Position numbers and translations under genes: made by a program
Notes under the pieces: generated by a model
Database searches by the model: none
Seen by the model: only the letters and a program-made list of their open reading frames with translations
What the model was told of the DNA's origin: nothing
In this document: in pieces, positions 45,408 to 55,400 of the stretch
Position numbering within the stretch: position 1 is the first letter of the stretch
Layout: every line of letters starts with the position of its first letter
NCBI GenBank assembly: GCA_021413975.1
Contig: JAIOPJ010000005.1
Span: forward strand, 1-58,230
DNA from: Gemmatimonadota bacterium
Lineage (GTDB): Bacteria > Gemmatimonadota > Gemmatimonadetes > Gemmatimonadales > Gemmatimonadaceae
Direction of reading: 5' to 3'
Length of the DNA: 58,230 nucleotides

Positions 45408-46156
45408 TCGCGCACGCGCCCCGGAAGGCGGCGGTGGTCGCGCTCGTCGCGATGCTCTTCGCATTGGCCGGCGCCCCGCTCGCCTTCGCGCAGTGGGGTC
45501 GCATCCCCGTGGAACCGAACGTCCCATACGACGGCCGCTTCACGTTCGTGCGGTTGCAGTACACCAATCCGGGCCGCGGCGGCTGGGCGTACGACTACCC
45601 GGCCATGGAACGCAACTTCATGACGGTGGTCAACGACCTCACGACCATGAGGCCGCATGTGCGCGGCAGCAACATCCTCACCATGGACGACCCCGAGCTC
45701 TCCCGGTACGTCATCGCGTACCTGTCCGAGCCGGGCTATTGGGTGCCGAACGCCGCCGAGGCGGCGGGGCTCCGCGCCTGGCTCACCAAGGGCGGCTTCC
45801 TGATCGTCGACGACTTCTATGGGAGCCAGTGGGCCAACTTCGAACGCTCGATGCGCCTGGTGCTCCCCGACGCGCGGATCGTCCCCCTCACCATCGCCCA
45901 TCCGGTCTTCCACTCGTTCTTCGACATCCGCACGCTCGTCGGGCTGCGGCATCCGCAGGGACGCGCGGGACCGGCGGAGTACCTCGGGATCCACGAGGGG
46001 AACGATCCGTCGCGTCGGCTGATGGTCGTGGTGAACTACAATAACGACATCGGCGACTACATGGAGTGGTCGGGCGAGGGCTGGTACCCGGTGAACTTCA
46101 CCAACGACGCGTACAAGTTCGCGACGAACTACCTCGTCTACGGGATGACGCGGTGA
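45404..46156 (+). CDS. DUF4159 exported protein
   Basis: The ATG overlaps the sulfatase stop; the 250-residue product has a signal peptide ending AFAQW. The DUF4159 pattern is clear: FTFVRLQYTN, GWAYDYPAMERNFM, LTKGGFLIVDDFYGSQWANFERSM, and VVVNYNNDIGDYMEWSGEG. The domain is related to glutamine-amidotransferase-like folds and often occurs with MoxR/von Willebrand genes, which are absent here. Function unknown. Confidence 0.92.
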   Translation: MIAHAPRKAAVVALVAMLFALAGAPLAFAQWGRIPVEPNVPYDGRFTFVRLQYTNPGRGGWAYDYPAMERNFMTVVNDLTTMRPHVRGSNILTMDDPELSRYVIAYLSEPGYWVPNAAEAAGLRAWLTKGGFLIVDDFYGSQWANFERSMRLVLPDARIVPLTIAHPVFHSFFDIRTLVGLRHPQGRAGPAEYLGIHEGNDPSRRLMVVVNYNNDIGDYMEWSGEGWYPVNFTNDAYKFATNYLVYGMTR

Positions 46157-46199
46157 CGTCGGGGCGCGCCGGCACGGCACGCGGCCACGGCACGCGGGC

Positions 46200-48377
46200 T
46201 CACGGCGTGGATCCGTCGCGCGTCCAGAACACGATGAGGCCGCACTCGGGCGCCGCGAAGCTGTACATCGCGGGGACCGCACCGATCGACTGGTAGATCT
46301 CCACCGCCGCGATCTCGCGCAGCGGCGGGAGCACGGTCAATGACGATCCATCGGGCATCACCGCGCCATCGACGACGAGTTTCATCGAACAGCGGTCGGG
46401 CATGATCGAACCGTCGGGGTTGTCGCCGCCGCGCCCGTAGGCGCGGATGTCGCCGGTCATGGCGCTCTCCTCCACCCGTACGCGTCCGAAGGTCCGCAAG
46501 AGCGTCTGCAGCGTGCCGTTCTCGCGTGCCTTGATCTCGTCCGGCGAGATGAACGTCCCCGCGCCGATCCGTGCCGAGCGGCGCTGCTCGAACCCGGCGA
46601 GGTTGAGGGACGTGGAGCGCGCTTCCACGGTGACCGGCGCCAGCATCTGCGCGGCCGCCGCCATCGGGACCAGCACATCCGCCGTGTCGCCCGCGCTCAC
46701 ATCGACCGCGACCATGAGCGGCGCATAGCCGAGCCGGCGCACGAAGAACTCCCTGGTGCCGGCGGGTGCGTCGGCGATCCGGAACGCGCCGAGCGAATCG
46801 GTCTTCAGTCGCTCCGTCCCCGGGAAGATGCGGATCTCCGCGCCGACGATCGGCCGGCCGTCGGCACCGAGCAACCGTCCCTGCACGGCGCCGGATTCGG
46901 GTCCCGGGGCGCCGCGACGCAGTGGCGTGACCGCGAGTTCCAGCGCGGGCGCCGCACCCCGAGACTCGAGTGTCAGACGCACGCGCGACGCGCTCGCCGC
47001 GGCGGTGCGCGCCGAGACGGTCAGCGGCACTCCGCGTGGCAGCGCGCAGAGCGCGTACCGCCCCGATGCGTCGGTGCCGGACTCCACCCAGAGCTCGCGG
47101 AAGAACATGCGCCCTCCGGTCATCACCGGCTGATGCCAGCTCGCGCGGACCCGCGCACCCGCCTGGGCGCGGTCGCGCCCGTCGTGCACATCACCCACCA
47201 GCGCGCCCGAGTTGCCACCCACCGGTGCGACGTCATCGCACGAGGGAGTTCCGGCCGACCGGCGCGGTGCGGCATTCACCACCGGGAGCGGTTCCGGCGG
47301 AGCGTCGAACGCTCGCGCGGATCCGCGCGCCACCCCCACGCCGATCACGGCCTCCCGGCGCTCCGCTCGCACGAGCATCTGCGACGTCTGCCCCGAACGC
47401 GCCAGCCGGCCATCGTCCGCCTCGGCATAGATCGGCATCCGGAGCACCCAGTGCGACACGACGATCAGTCCGGTCCCGAGTCGCGCGAAGCGGATGCGCC
47501 CGCCGAAGGTGCTGTCGGCGAAATCGCCACTGAGGAGCGGCTCGTAGCGGAACTCCACGCGATCGAGCGCGTAGGTCTCGCGGTCGAGCCAGAGCGTGCC
47601 GACGACATCGAGCTTGCCGGGGGCGAGGCCCACCGGCGAGAAGGCGATCCCCACGCGGCGGATCGACGTCGGGTCCTCGGCGACGATCCGGAAGCAATGC
47701 GTGGCGGCGAAGTCGTCGGAGAGCAGCGCGCGCGCATCGGGACCGTAGTAGATGCTCGTGGTGTCGATGCGCCGCATGTAGCCGAGTTCGCGCAGCGCCC
47801 GTGGCAGGTCGCTGCGGAAGCCGCGCTCGGCGCGCCCCGTCGTCGTGATGCGCGAGGCCGATCGCACGCGGAGGAAGGTGCTGTCGTACTCGATCTCGTC
47901 GCGGTCGAACGCCACCGGCGGCGCCACGTCGGCGGAGAGCGAAGCGGCCGCGAGCGATTTCCTGGCCTCGTCCCAGAGCCGGGCCACCTGCGTCCCCTCC
48001 GCCGGCCGGATATCACAGCGCAGCGGATCACGCACTTCGATGCTCCGCATGGCCGCCGTCGCGTCGATGAGCTGCACGCGACGGACCACCACCTCGGCCG
48101 TCGCGAGCTCGAAGACGAACGACGTCACCCGGGCGAATCCCACGGCCTCGACCCGCAGCCGCCAGCTCCCACGGCGCGGCGCCCGCAGGTCGAAGCGGCC
48201 GAACTCGTCGGAGAGACCCGAGACGACGCCGATCCCCAGCGAATCGAGCAGTGAGACGACCGCTCCGCGGACCGGCACCGAGTCACCGGTGACCACCACG
48301 CCGCGGACGCCCTGGGCGCCCAGCACGGTGGCGGCGAGAGGGAGCGCGACGCTCAGGAGGAGGTGACGGATCCGCAT
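46200..48377 (-). CDS. Secreted protein with carboxypeptidase-regulatory and TonB-plug-like domains, no barrel
   Basis: ATG 48377 starts a signal peptide (LLSVALPLAATVLGAQG). The 725-residue product has a carboxypeptidase-regulatory-like domain at about 24-100 (VRGVVVTGDSVPVRGAVVSLLD, FDLRAPRRGSWRLRVEAVGF), a middle beta region, and a second such domain near 500 (VQGRLLGADGRPIVGAEIRI). The end is plug-like: LLRTFGRVRVEESAM, DRCSMKLVVDGAVMPDG and VEIYQSIGAVPAMYSF, and the protein stops where an outer-membrane barrel should begin. It may be a plug-only accessory protein. Function unknown. Confidence 0.85.
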   Translation of the reverse strand: MRIRHLLLSVALPLAATVLGAQGVRGVVVTGDSVPVRGAVVSLLDSLGIGVVSGLSDEFGRFDLRAPRRGSWRLRVEAVGFARVTSFVFELATAEVVVRRVQLIDATAAMRSIEVRDPLRCDIRPAEGTQVARLWDEARKSLAAASLSADVAPPVAFDRDEIEYDSTFLRVRSASRITTTGRAERGFRSDLPRALRELGYMRRIDTTSIYYGPDARALLSDDFAATHCFRIVAEDPTSIRRVGIAFSPVGLAPGKLDVVGTLWLDRETYALDRVEFRYEPLLSGDFADSTFGGRIRFARLGTGLIVVSHWVLRMPIYAEADDGRLARSGQTSQMLVRAERREAVIGVGVARGSARAFDAPPEPLPVVNAAPRRSAGTPSCDDVAPVGGNSGALVGDVHDGRDRAQAGARVRASWHQPVMTGGRMFFRELWVESGTDASGRYALCALPRGVPLTVSARTAAASASRVRLTLESRGAAPALELAVTPLRRGAPGPESGAVQGRLLGADGRPIVGAEIRIFPGTERLKTDSLGAFRIADAPAGTREFFVRRLGYAPLMVAVDVSAGDTADVLVPMAAAAQMLAPVTVEARSTSLNLAGFEQRRSARIGAGTFISPDEIKARENGTLQTLLRTFGRVRVEESAMTGDIRAYGRGGDNPDGSIMPDRCSMKLVVDGAVMPDGSSLTVLPPLREIAAVEIYQSIGAVPAMYSFAAPECGLIVFWTRDGSTP

Positions 48378-48507
48378 GCGCCATAAGAATGCGGCTTGAG
48401 CCCCCGTCGCGCGAGCGCAGCACGGCGCTCGCGCGACGCTTCGCCGGCAGCGCCAGCGGCTGAGACCGTGCGTCCAGGAGACGTCCGCGATAGCTTGTCG
48501 CACGCCC

Positions 48508-49236
48508 ATGACCGCCCCGACCCGGACCGCGCGGTTTCGCGCCAAGCTCCCCGCTCTCGCGCGCCGCGCCCGTCGGTGGTCGCTCATCATCACGGCCGCG
48601 CTCGTCGTGGGGCCGTTCGCGCTGATCCTCCCGCTCAACTTCGTCCAGCCGGCGACGACCATGGTGATGCTGCGCCGAGCGGTGCAGCGCACCGCCGCCG
48701 GCAAGAAGCCGCGCTATCCTCGTCGCGATGTCGTGGGGCGTGATGAGATCTCCCCGTACCTGAGGCGCGCCGTCCTCGCGTCCGAGGACGACCGCTTCTA
48801 TCTGCACTTCGGGTTCGATGTCGAGGAGATCCAGAACGCCCTCGAGCGCGCACGCCGAGGCCGGCGACTCCGTGGCGCGTCGACCATCACGCAGCAGGTC
48901 GCGAAGAACCTCTTCCTCTGGGAGGGGCGGTCCTTCATCCGCAAAGGGTATGAGGCCTACCTCACCGTGGTGCTCGAGATCTGCCTGCCCAAGGACCGGA
49001 TCCTCGACCTGTACCTGAACCTGGCCGAGTGGGGCGACGGGGTCTTCGGCGCCGAGATGGCGGCGCGGATCCATTTCAGGAAGTCGGCCAAGTCCCTGAC
49101 GCGCGAGGAGGCGGCTCGGCTGGCGGCCGTCCTGCCCAGCCCGGTCCGCTGGTCGCCCAACGGTGCGGTGGCGACGCGGCGGTCGGCGGGGATCCTGGAG
49201 AAGATGCGGTACGCGGCGCCTCGCGAAGCGCCGTAG
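48508..49236 (+). CDS. mtgA: Monofunctional peptidoglycan transglycosylase
   Basis: The 242-residue product has one membrane helix (ITAALVVGPFALILPLNFV) and the GT51 motifs: AVLASEDDRFYLHFGFD with the catalytic Glu, GASTITQQVAKNLFLWEGRSFIRKGYEA, then LEICLPKDRILDLYLNLAEWGDGVFGAE and EAARLAAVLPSP. There is no transpeptidase domain, so it is the monofunctional form that polymerises lipid II into glycan strands. Confidence 0.95.
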   Translation: MTAPTRTARFRAKLPALARRARRWSLIITAALVVGPFALILPLNFVQPATTMVMLRRAVQRTAAGKKPRYPRRDVVGRDEISPYLRRAVLASEDDRFYLHFGFDVEEIQNALERARRGRRLRGASTITQQVAKNLFLWEGRSFIRKGYEAYLTVVLEICLPKDRILDLYLNLAEWGDGVFGAEMAARIHFRKSAKSLTREEAARLAAVLPSPVRWSPNGAVATRRSAGILEKMRYAAPREAP

Positions 49237-49309
49237 GGACGGATCGCACGGAACCGCCTGCGGCCGTTCGTGCGCGCTCTCAGGTTGAACGGCCTCGGCA
49301 TCCTGACCA

Positions 49310-49660
49310 ACGCGGCCGGACGCTCGCGCTCTTCGATACCGCGATCGACGCGCCGCTGGTGAACGCGTGCACGCTGATCGGGAACGCGACGGTGAACATC
49401 ACCGGCGCGCTCACGACGACCGCGGCGTCGGTGCTGCACGCACGGAGCGACGGCAGTTCGGGCTTCGTGACCTTCACGGTCGCCACCGGCTTCACCAACG
49501 TCGGCCCCTTCGGCGCCTTCGTACCGGTGAGCGGCAGCGACTTCACCATCCTCACCAACACCGGCGCGACGACGGGCGCGTTCGCGACCCCCACTTACGC
49601 CGCACTGCTCGAGGCCGCCCGCAGTACCTCACCAACTCCGTGACCGTGTCGGTCCCCTGA
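49310..49660 (+). pseudogene. Remnant of an exported-type gene with a frameshift
   Basis: From about 49310 one frame reads like a real protein end (LFDTAIDAPLVNACTLIGNA, FTVATGFTNVGPFGAFVP, TPTYAALLEAAR), then at about 49617 the sense moves to another frame, giving QYLTNSVTVSVP and a stop at 49660. No start codon or ribosome site precedes it. It looks like the C-terminal piece of a broken gene. The product family is unknown. Confidence 0.45.
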
Positions 49661-49736
49661 TCGGATTCTCTGGGACCGGACGCGTCGCCCCCCCTTTGTG
49701 ACGCGACGATTGATTCACGGGTAGAGCACATCGGAT

Positions 49737-49750
49737 TTAGGTCCCCCTAA
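49737..49750. promoter_or_regulatory. Candidate operator TTAGG-N4-CCTAA
   Basis: A 5-bp inverted repeat with 4-base centre, ending 28 bases before the start of the Ig-cupredoxin gene. It contains the CCCCCTAAG string resembling the box before the DUF4349 gene. Confidence 0.35.
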
Positions 49751-49778
49751 GACCCCCACTTCGATTCATGAGGCCCTC

Positions 49779-51230
49779 ATGCGCCCGACGCGACTGACCG
49801 CACGGTTCCACGGCACGCTGCTCGCGATCGTGAGCATGACCGCCTGCGGTGGCGGAGGCGACGGCGGCGGCACCGCCCCGCCGAGCGTCGCATCAGTGGC
49901 GATCACCGCGCCAGCGTCGGCCCCCTCATTCCAGACACTGACGCGCACGGTGCAGTTCACCGCTGTGGCGCGCGACGCGGCCGCGGCGACGGTCGCCGGG
50001 GCGACCATCACCTGGAACTCGAGCAACACCGCCGTCGCGACCGTGAGCGGCAGCGGACTCGTCACGGCCGTCGGCAACGGGACCACGCAGGTCACGGCGA
50101 GTGCGAGCGGGATCACCTCACCCGCGCTCAGCGTGACCGTCGCGCAGGCGGTCGCTGCCGTCAATGTGACTCCTGCCGCCGTCGCCTTCGGGGCGATCGG
50201 CTCGACGCGGTTGCTCACGGCCGCCGTCGTCGATTCGTCGGGTGCGGCCGTCTCCGGTGCGCCCGCGGTCACCTGGACACGCGCCGGCACCGGCTCCACC
50301 GCGAGCGTGAGTGCGGGCGGCCTCGCCACGGCACTCGCCGTGGGCGCGAGCGACACGGCCGTCGCCACCGCGGCCACCAAGACGGGACGCGCACCGATCT
50401 CGGTCACGCAGGTGGTCGCCGCGATCCTCGTGAACTCCACCGGCTCCGACACGCTGAGCACGACCGGCCGCACCAAGCAGTACACGGCCGTCGCACGCGA
50501 CTCGCAGGCCAACACCATCGGCGGAACGTCGATCACGTGGTCGAGCGCCGCACCCGGCGTCGCGAGCGTGGTCGCCGGGAGCGGTCTCGCGACCGCGCTC
50601 ACCGACGGCACCACGAACATCATCGCGACCGCGGGTGCGGTGACGGGTCAGCGCGCCATCACCGTGCGCCGCTTCGCCTCCACCTTCACGTTCTCTCCGC
50701 CGAACGCGACGATCACCACGCCGCTCGGCACGCAGATCTTCCTTGGCACCGTGGAGGACTCGGTCCCGACGGCGTTGCCGATCACCTGGACGTCGCGCAA
50801 TCCCGCGGCGCTCACGCTGCTCGCGTCCTCGGGGACGCAGATCACGGCGCGAGCTGCCGGCAACGGGACGAGTTACGTGGTGATGCAGGGCGGCACGCGC
50901 AGCGACTCGGCCCTGGTCACGGTCAGTGGGCAGGCGGTCGCACCGCTCACGGCGACCGTGCTCGTGGGCGCGGGCAACGTCTTCAGCAGCCAGCGCAACT
51001 CCTCGAACAATCCTGCCGTCGACACCATCGCCGCGGGAGGCACGGTGACGTGGCAGGGACAAGGCGGGAATCACACCGTGCTGTCACAGGGTTCGCCGAG
51101 CTTCGCCAGCAGCGGCCCCGCAGCCCTCGGGTCGGGCACGTACGCCATCACGTTCAACGCCACCGGTTCCTACGACTACATCTGCTCGATCCACGGCGGG
51201 ATCATGTCGGGGCGGATCGTGGTGCGCTGA
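49779..51230 (+). CDS. BIG2/Ig-repeat lipoprotein with C-terminal cupredoxin domain
   Basis: The 483-residue product has a lipobox-like MTACGGG near residue 22. Three or four BIG2-type repeats (about 35-290) show the pattern Q-F/Y-T-A-V-A-R-D, ITW-S-S and VATV. The C-terminal 95 residues form a plastocyanin-like domain with predicted type 1 copper ligands H432, C469, H472 and M476 (NHTV ... YICSIHGGIM). The Cys-x2-His-x3-Met spacing is one residue shorter than in plastocyanin. It is probably an outer-membrane-anchored electron carrier or copper-binding protein, with the Ig part as stalk. Confidence 0.88.
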   Translation: MRPTRLTARFHGTLLAIVSMTACGGGGDGGGTAPPSVASVAITAPASAPSFQTLTRTVQFTAVARDAAAATVAGATITWNSSNTAVATVSGSGLVTAVGNGTTQVTASASGITSPALSVTVAQAVAAVNVTPAAVAFGAIGSTRLLTAAVVDSSGAAVSGAPAVTWTRAGTGSTASVSAGGLATALAVGASDTAVATAATKTGRAPISVTQVVAAILVNSTGSDTLSTTGRTKQYTAVARDSQANTIGGTSITWSSAAPGVASVVAGSGLATALTDGTTNIIATAGAVTGQRAITVRRFASTFTFSPPNATITTPLGTQIFLGTVEDSVPTALPITWTSRNPAALTLLASSGTQITARAAGNGTSYVVMQGGTRSDSALVTVSGQAVAPLTATVLVGAGNVFSSQRNSSNNPAVDTIAAGGTVTWQGQGGNHTVLSQGSPSFASSGPAALGSGTYAITFNATGSYDYICSIHGGIMSGRIVVR

Positions 51231-51299
51231 GCGGAACCTCGCTGGCCGCACCCTCCCCGTTCGGAGTAGCTTGAGCGGCATCTCTCTCACGAGCCGCTC

Positions 51300-52400
51300 A
51301 TGACATCACGGTACCCGACCTCGTACGCGCTTGCGCCCCACGGCCGCCGTCTCGCCGCGGCGACAGCACTCACTCTGGCGATCGCCGCCCTTCCACGGAC
51401 CGGCGGAGCGCAGGAGCCCGCCAGCTGGGGAACGCCACTCGACTTCGCGACCTTCTCGATCGCCGCGATCGACCCGCTCACGGGCGAATCCGGCGTCGCG
51501 GTCACGACCCGGGTGGCCTGCGTCGGGAATGGCGTCCCGTGGGTCCGCGCCGGCGTCGGTGCGGTCGCCACACAGGCGAACACGCGCACGGAGTACGGTG
51601 ACCTGATCCTCGCTGCGATCGCGCGCGGCGCGAGCCCCGAGGCGGCGCTGCGTTCGATGCTCGCCGCCGACACCGCGGCGGCGAGCCGTCAGGTGGGGGT
51701 GATCGGTCGCGATGGCCGCAGCGCGCAACACACCGGCAACGGCACGTCACCGTGGGCGGGGCATCGGACCGGCACGAACTACGTGACGCAGGGCAACCTG
51801 CTCACCGGCCCCGAAGTACTCGGCGCCGTAGCCGCGAGCTTCGAGTCCAGTGCCGGCGCGCCGAGGCACCTGGCCGACAGGCTGATTGACGCCATCGCCG
51901 CCGGGCACGCCGCCGGCGGTGACGCGCGGAAGGGGCGCGCGCAGTCCGCCGCCGTTATCGTCGCCGACCCGCGCCCTGGACGCTCGCGACGCACCGACAT
52001 GGTCACGGTCAACATCAGCGTCTGCGAACACCCCGAACCCGTCGCCGAAGTGCGTCGCATCTACAACGCCGTCTCGCAGACGCTCGGCTATCGCACCCTC
52101 GAGCAGTTCACCGGCAACGACGTCTGGCAGCTGCGTGTCATGCTTCACGCGCTGGGGCACCTCGATCCCGGCACGTCCGCGCTGCGCCGCGACGCCAACG
52201 CGACGCGCTACACCGAGGACCTGATCGCGGCCGTGGACGACTTCCGTACCGCCGAGCGACTCTCCACCTCAGCCAATGGCTCACCGGCGGGCCTCGTGGA
52301 CGCGGAGACGGTCGCGCGGCTCTGGGCGGCCCTTGAGCGGGCCGGCAAGGCGCGCGCCGTGCGCGAGCAACTGCTCGACGTCGTCGCGGTCCGGCGCTGA
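51300..52400 (+). CDS. DUF1028 Ntn-like protein with C-terminal peptidoglycan-binding-like region
   Basis: The 366-residue product has a signal peptide (ALTLAIAALPRTGGAQ). The DUF1028 pattern covers about 45-255: FATFSIAAIDPLTGESGVAVTTR, GVGAVATQANT, RQVGVIGRDGRSAQHTGNG and NYVTQGNLL. These proteins have an Ntn-hydrolase-like fold, and the activity is unproven. The end (NDVWQLRVMLHALGHLDPG) is like a peptidoglycan-binding helix bundle. It is followed by a hairpin before the VPS10/BNR gene. Confidence 0.9.
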   Translation: MTSRYPTSYALAPHGRRLAAATALTLAIAALPRTGGAQEPASWGTPLDFATFSIAAIDPLTGESGVAVTTRVACVGNGVPWVRAGVGAVATQANTRTEYGDLILAAIARGASPEAALRSMLAADTAAASRQVGVIGRDGRSAQHTGNGTSPWAGHRTGTNYVTQGNLLTGPEVLGAVAASFESSAGAPRHLADRLIDAIAAGHAAGGDARKGRAQSAAVIVADPRPGRSRRTDMVTVNISVCEHPEPVAEVRRIYNAVSQTLGYRTLEQFTGNDVWQLRVMLHALGHLDPGTSALRRDANATRYTEDLIAAVDDFRTAERLSTSANGSPAGLVDAETVARLWAALERAGKARAVREQLLDVVAVRR

Positions 52401-52456
52401 GCCCTCGCGAACGCTCGGACTCGGCGGCACGTTACCAATCAGATCGACCACGACCC

Positions 52457-52477
52457 GAGCCCGCGTGGCGCGGGCTC
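52457..52477 (+). repeat. Perfect GAGCCCGCG hairpin between DUF1028 and VPS10/BNR genes
   Basis: GAGCCCGCG at 52457-52465 and CGCGGGCTC at 52469-52477 form a 9-bp stem with a 3-base loop. There is no T-run. It is 23 bases before the next start codon, close enough to affect its translation. Confidence 0.65.
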
Positions 52478-52499
52478 CGTAACCCCATAGACCAGGCCC

Positions 52500-55400
52500 A
52501 TGCGATCCCCATTCGGTTCCCGCTCGCTCCTCCCGATCGTCGCGGCGCTCGGCGCGGCCGTCCTACTGTCGCCCGTCGACACGGCCGCGCAATCCGGCCC
52601 GCGGACGGTCGCCTCTACCGCGGTGCCCACGACCTTCGAAGCCCTGCGCTGGCGTATGGTCGGCCCCGCCCGGGGCGGCCGCGTGACCACGGTCACCGGA
52701 GTCGATCAGGAGCCGCACACGTTCTACTTCGGCTCCACCGGAGGCGGCGTCTGGAAGACCACGGACGCCGGCGCGAACTGGGAGAACGTCACCGACGGAC
52801 AGATCGATGTCGGCTCCATGGGGTCGATCGACGTCGCCGACTCCGATCCGAACATCATCTACGCGGGCACCGGATCGGATGGCATGCGCTCCAACGTCTC
52901 GATCGGCAAGGGCGTCTGGAAGTCCGTCGACGCCGGCAAGACGTGGACGCACATCGGCCTCAGGGACGTCGGCAACATCGGTGGGGTGCGCGTGCATCCG
53001 AAGGATCCGAACGTCGCGCTCGTCGCCGCGATCGGTGACCCGTTCCGACCCACGAACGCCCGCGGCATCTATCGCACGACCGACGGCGGCCGGTCGTGGA
53101 CCCGCACCCTCCACGTGAGCGACTCGACCGGCGCGGTGGACGTGGAGTACAACGCCGCCGACCCGAACGTCGTCTATGCGGCGATGTGGCGGGTCGAGCG
53201 GAAGCCCTGGACGATCATCTCGGGCGCGATGGAAGGCGGCATCTACAAGAGCACCGACGGTGGCGCCACCTGGACGAGACTCTCCAATGGCCTCCCCACG
53301 GGGCTCGTCGGCAAGGCGAACATCGCGGTGAGCCGGGCGGACCCGAACCGGATCTACGTGCTCATCGAGGCCAAGCCGGGCATGGGCCTCTACCGCTCCG
53401 ACGACGCCGGGACCTCGTTCACGATGGTCTCGAACAATCCGCAGCTGAGCACGCGTTCGTTCTATTACACCACGATCACCGCCGACCCCACCAACGCCGA
53501 CGTGGTCTATGCCGGTGCCGAGGGCTACTTCAAGAGCGTCGACGGCGGGCGCACCTGGGCGACGTTCAACACTCCCCACGGCGACAACCACGACATGTGG
53601 ATCAACCCGTCCGACGGGCGGATCCTGATCCAGTCGAACGATGGCGGCGCGAACGTCTCGCTCAACGGCGGGCGCACCTGGAGCACGCAGTACAACCAGC
53701 CGACGGCCGAGATCTACCAGGTCTACGTCGACAACCAGTTCCCGTACCGCCTCTACGGCGCGCAGCAGGACAACTCCACGCTGATCCTGCCGTCGCTGCC
53801 GGTCGCCGCGGGCGGTCTCGACGATCCGATCCAGGGATGGCGCACCGGCCCCGGCTGCGAGACCGGGCCGATCATGCCGCACACCGTGAATCCGGATACG
53901 GTCTACGGTTCGTGCAAGGGCCAGTTCTCGCGGATGTCGATGAAGACCGGCCAGGAGAAGCAGTACTGGGTGGGCGCGCAGTCGCTCTACGGCAACGCGG
54001 CCAAGGACATGGTCTACCGCTTCCAGCGCGTCTCGCCCATGGAGGTCTCGCCGCACGACCCCGGCGTGATCTACTACGGCTCGCAGTTCGTGCACCGCAC
54101 GCGCGACGAGGGCGTGACCTGGGAAGTGATCTCCCCCGACCTCACCTGGAACCCCGAGGACAAGCGCGCCTCCTACTCCGGCGGGCCGATCACGGTCGAC
54201 AACACCGGCGAGGAGTTCTTCTCGACCGTGTACGCGATCCGCGAATCGCCGCTCGAACGCGGGGTCATCTGGGTCGGCGCGAACGACGGCCCGTTCAGCG
54301 TCACGCGCGACGACGGACGGACCTGGCAGCGGATCACACCGCCTGGCCTGGCGCTCGGCGGACGCGTGCAGAACATCGAACCGTCGCCGCACCGCAGGGG
54401 GTCGGCGTACTACACGGTGCTTCGCTACCAGCTCGGAGACTGGAAACCGTACATCTTCAAGACCGACGACTACGGCAGGACCTGGGCGCTGCTCACGTCG
54501 GGCACCAATGGCATCCCCGCCGACGAGCCGGTGCGGGTCGTGCGTGAGGACCCGAGCCGCGCGGGCCTGCTCTACGCCGGCACCGAGTTCGGCATGTACG
54601 TCTCGTTCAACGACGGCAGGCAGTGGCAGTCCCTGCAGCTCAACCTGCCGCGCACGCCGGTAACCGACCTCAAGGTGCACCAGAAGGACCTCGTCATCTC
54701 GACGCAGGGCCTCGCCTTCTGGATCATGCACGACATCACGCCGCTGCATGAGACGAGCGACGCGATGGCGCGCACCGCGGCGCACCTCTTCACGCCGCGC
54801 GAAGCGTACCGCATCCGCTACCGAGCCGCCTTCGGCGGCCTCGAGAGCGCACGCGATGGTGGCACCGACCCCGAGTATCCGCCGGCGGGCGCCGTGCTCG
54901 ACTACTGGTTCGCCCAGGCGCCTCAGGGCGAGGTCACGCTCGAGGTGCTCGACGCCCGCAGTACGGTCGTGCGGCGCTTCTCGAGCCTCTCCGCGGGCGA
55001 GCAGCGCGTGTCGCCGGCCGAACCGTCCATGCGCGGTCCCATGTGGGAGCGCATCGGCACGCCGCGGCTCCCCGCCGCGGCCGGACACAACCGGTTCACC
55101 TGGGACCTCACGCTCGCGGGACCGACCGACCCGAATCCGGCGCGCAGCGGGCGCAACGGGCCGACGGTCGTTCCCGGCAACTACACCGTGCGGATCAGCA
55201 ACGGCGCGTGGACCGCGACCAGACCGCTCGTCATCAAGCCCGACCCGCGCATGGTCGCGGATGGCGTCACGGTCCCGGTCCTGCAGCAGCTGCTCGACCA
55301 CAACATCGCGGTGCGCGAACTCGTGAGCGACATGAACGGTTTCGCCGCCGAGGTGGAGACCGCCTGGCGCGCCGCGACCGGTGACAAGAAGGCCGCGATC

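Larger units (their letters stand above)
49237..49778. other. 542-base gap with a gene remnant and a candidate operator
   Basis: Apart from the frameshifted remnant at 49310-49660 and the TTAGG-N4-CCTAA repeat at 49737-49750, I see nothing gene-like between mtgA and the Ig-cupredoxin lipoprotein. Confidence 0.5.

Noticed and set aside
41652..45527. An open frame of about 1291 codons on the minus strand opposite the GH20 and sulfatase genes.
   Set aside because: It is antisense to clear enzymes, rich in Arg, Ala, His and Val without motifs, and typical of shadow frames in GC-rich DNA.
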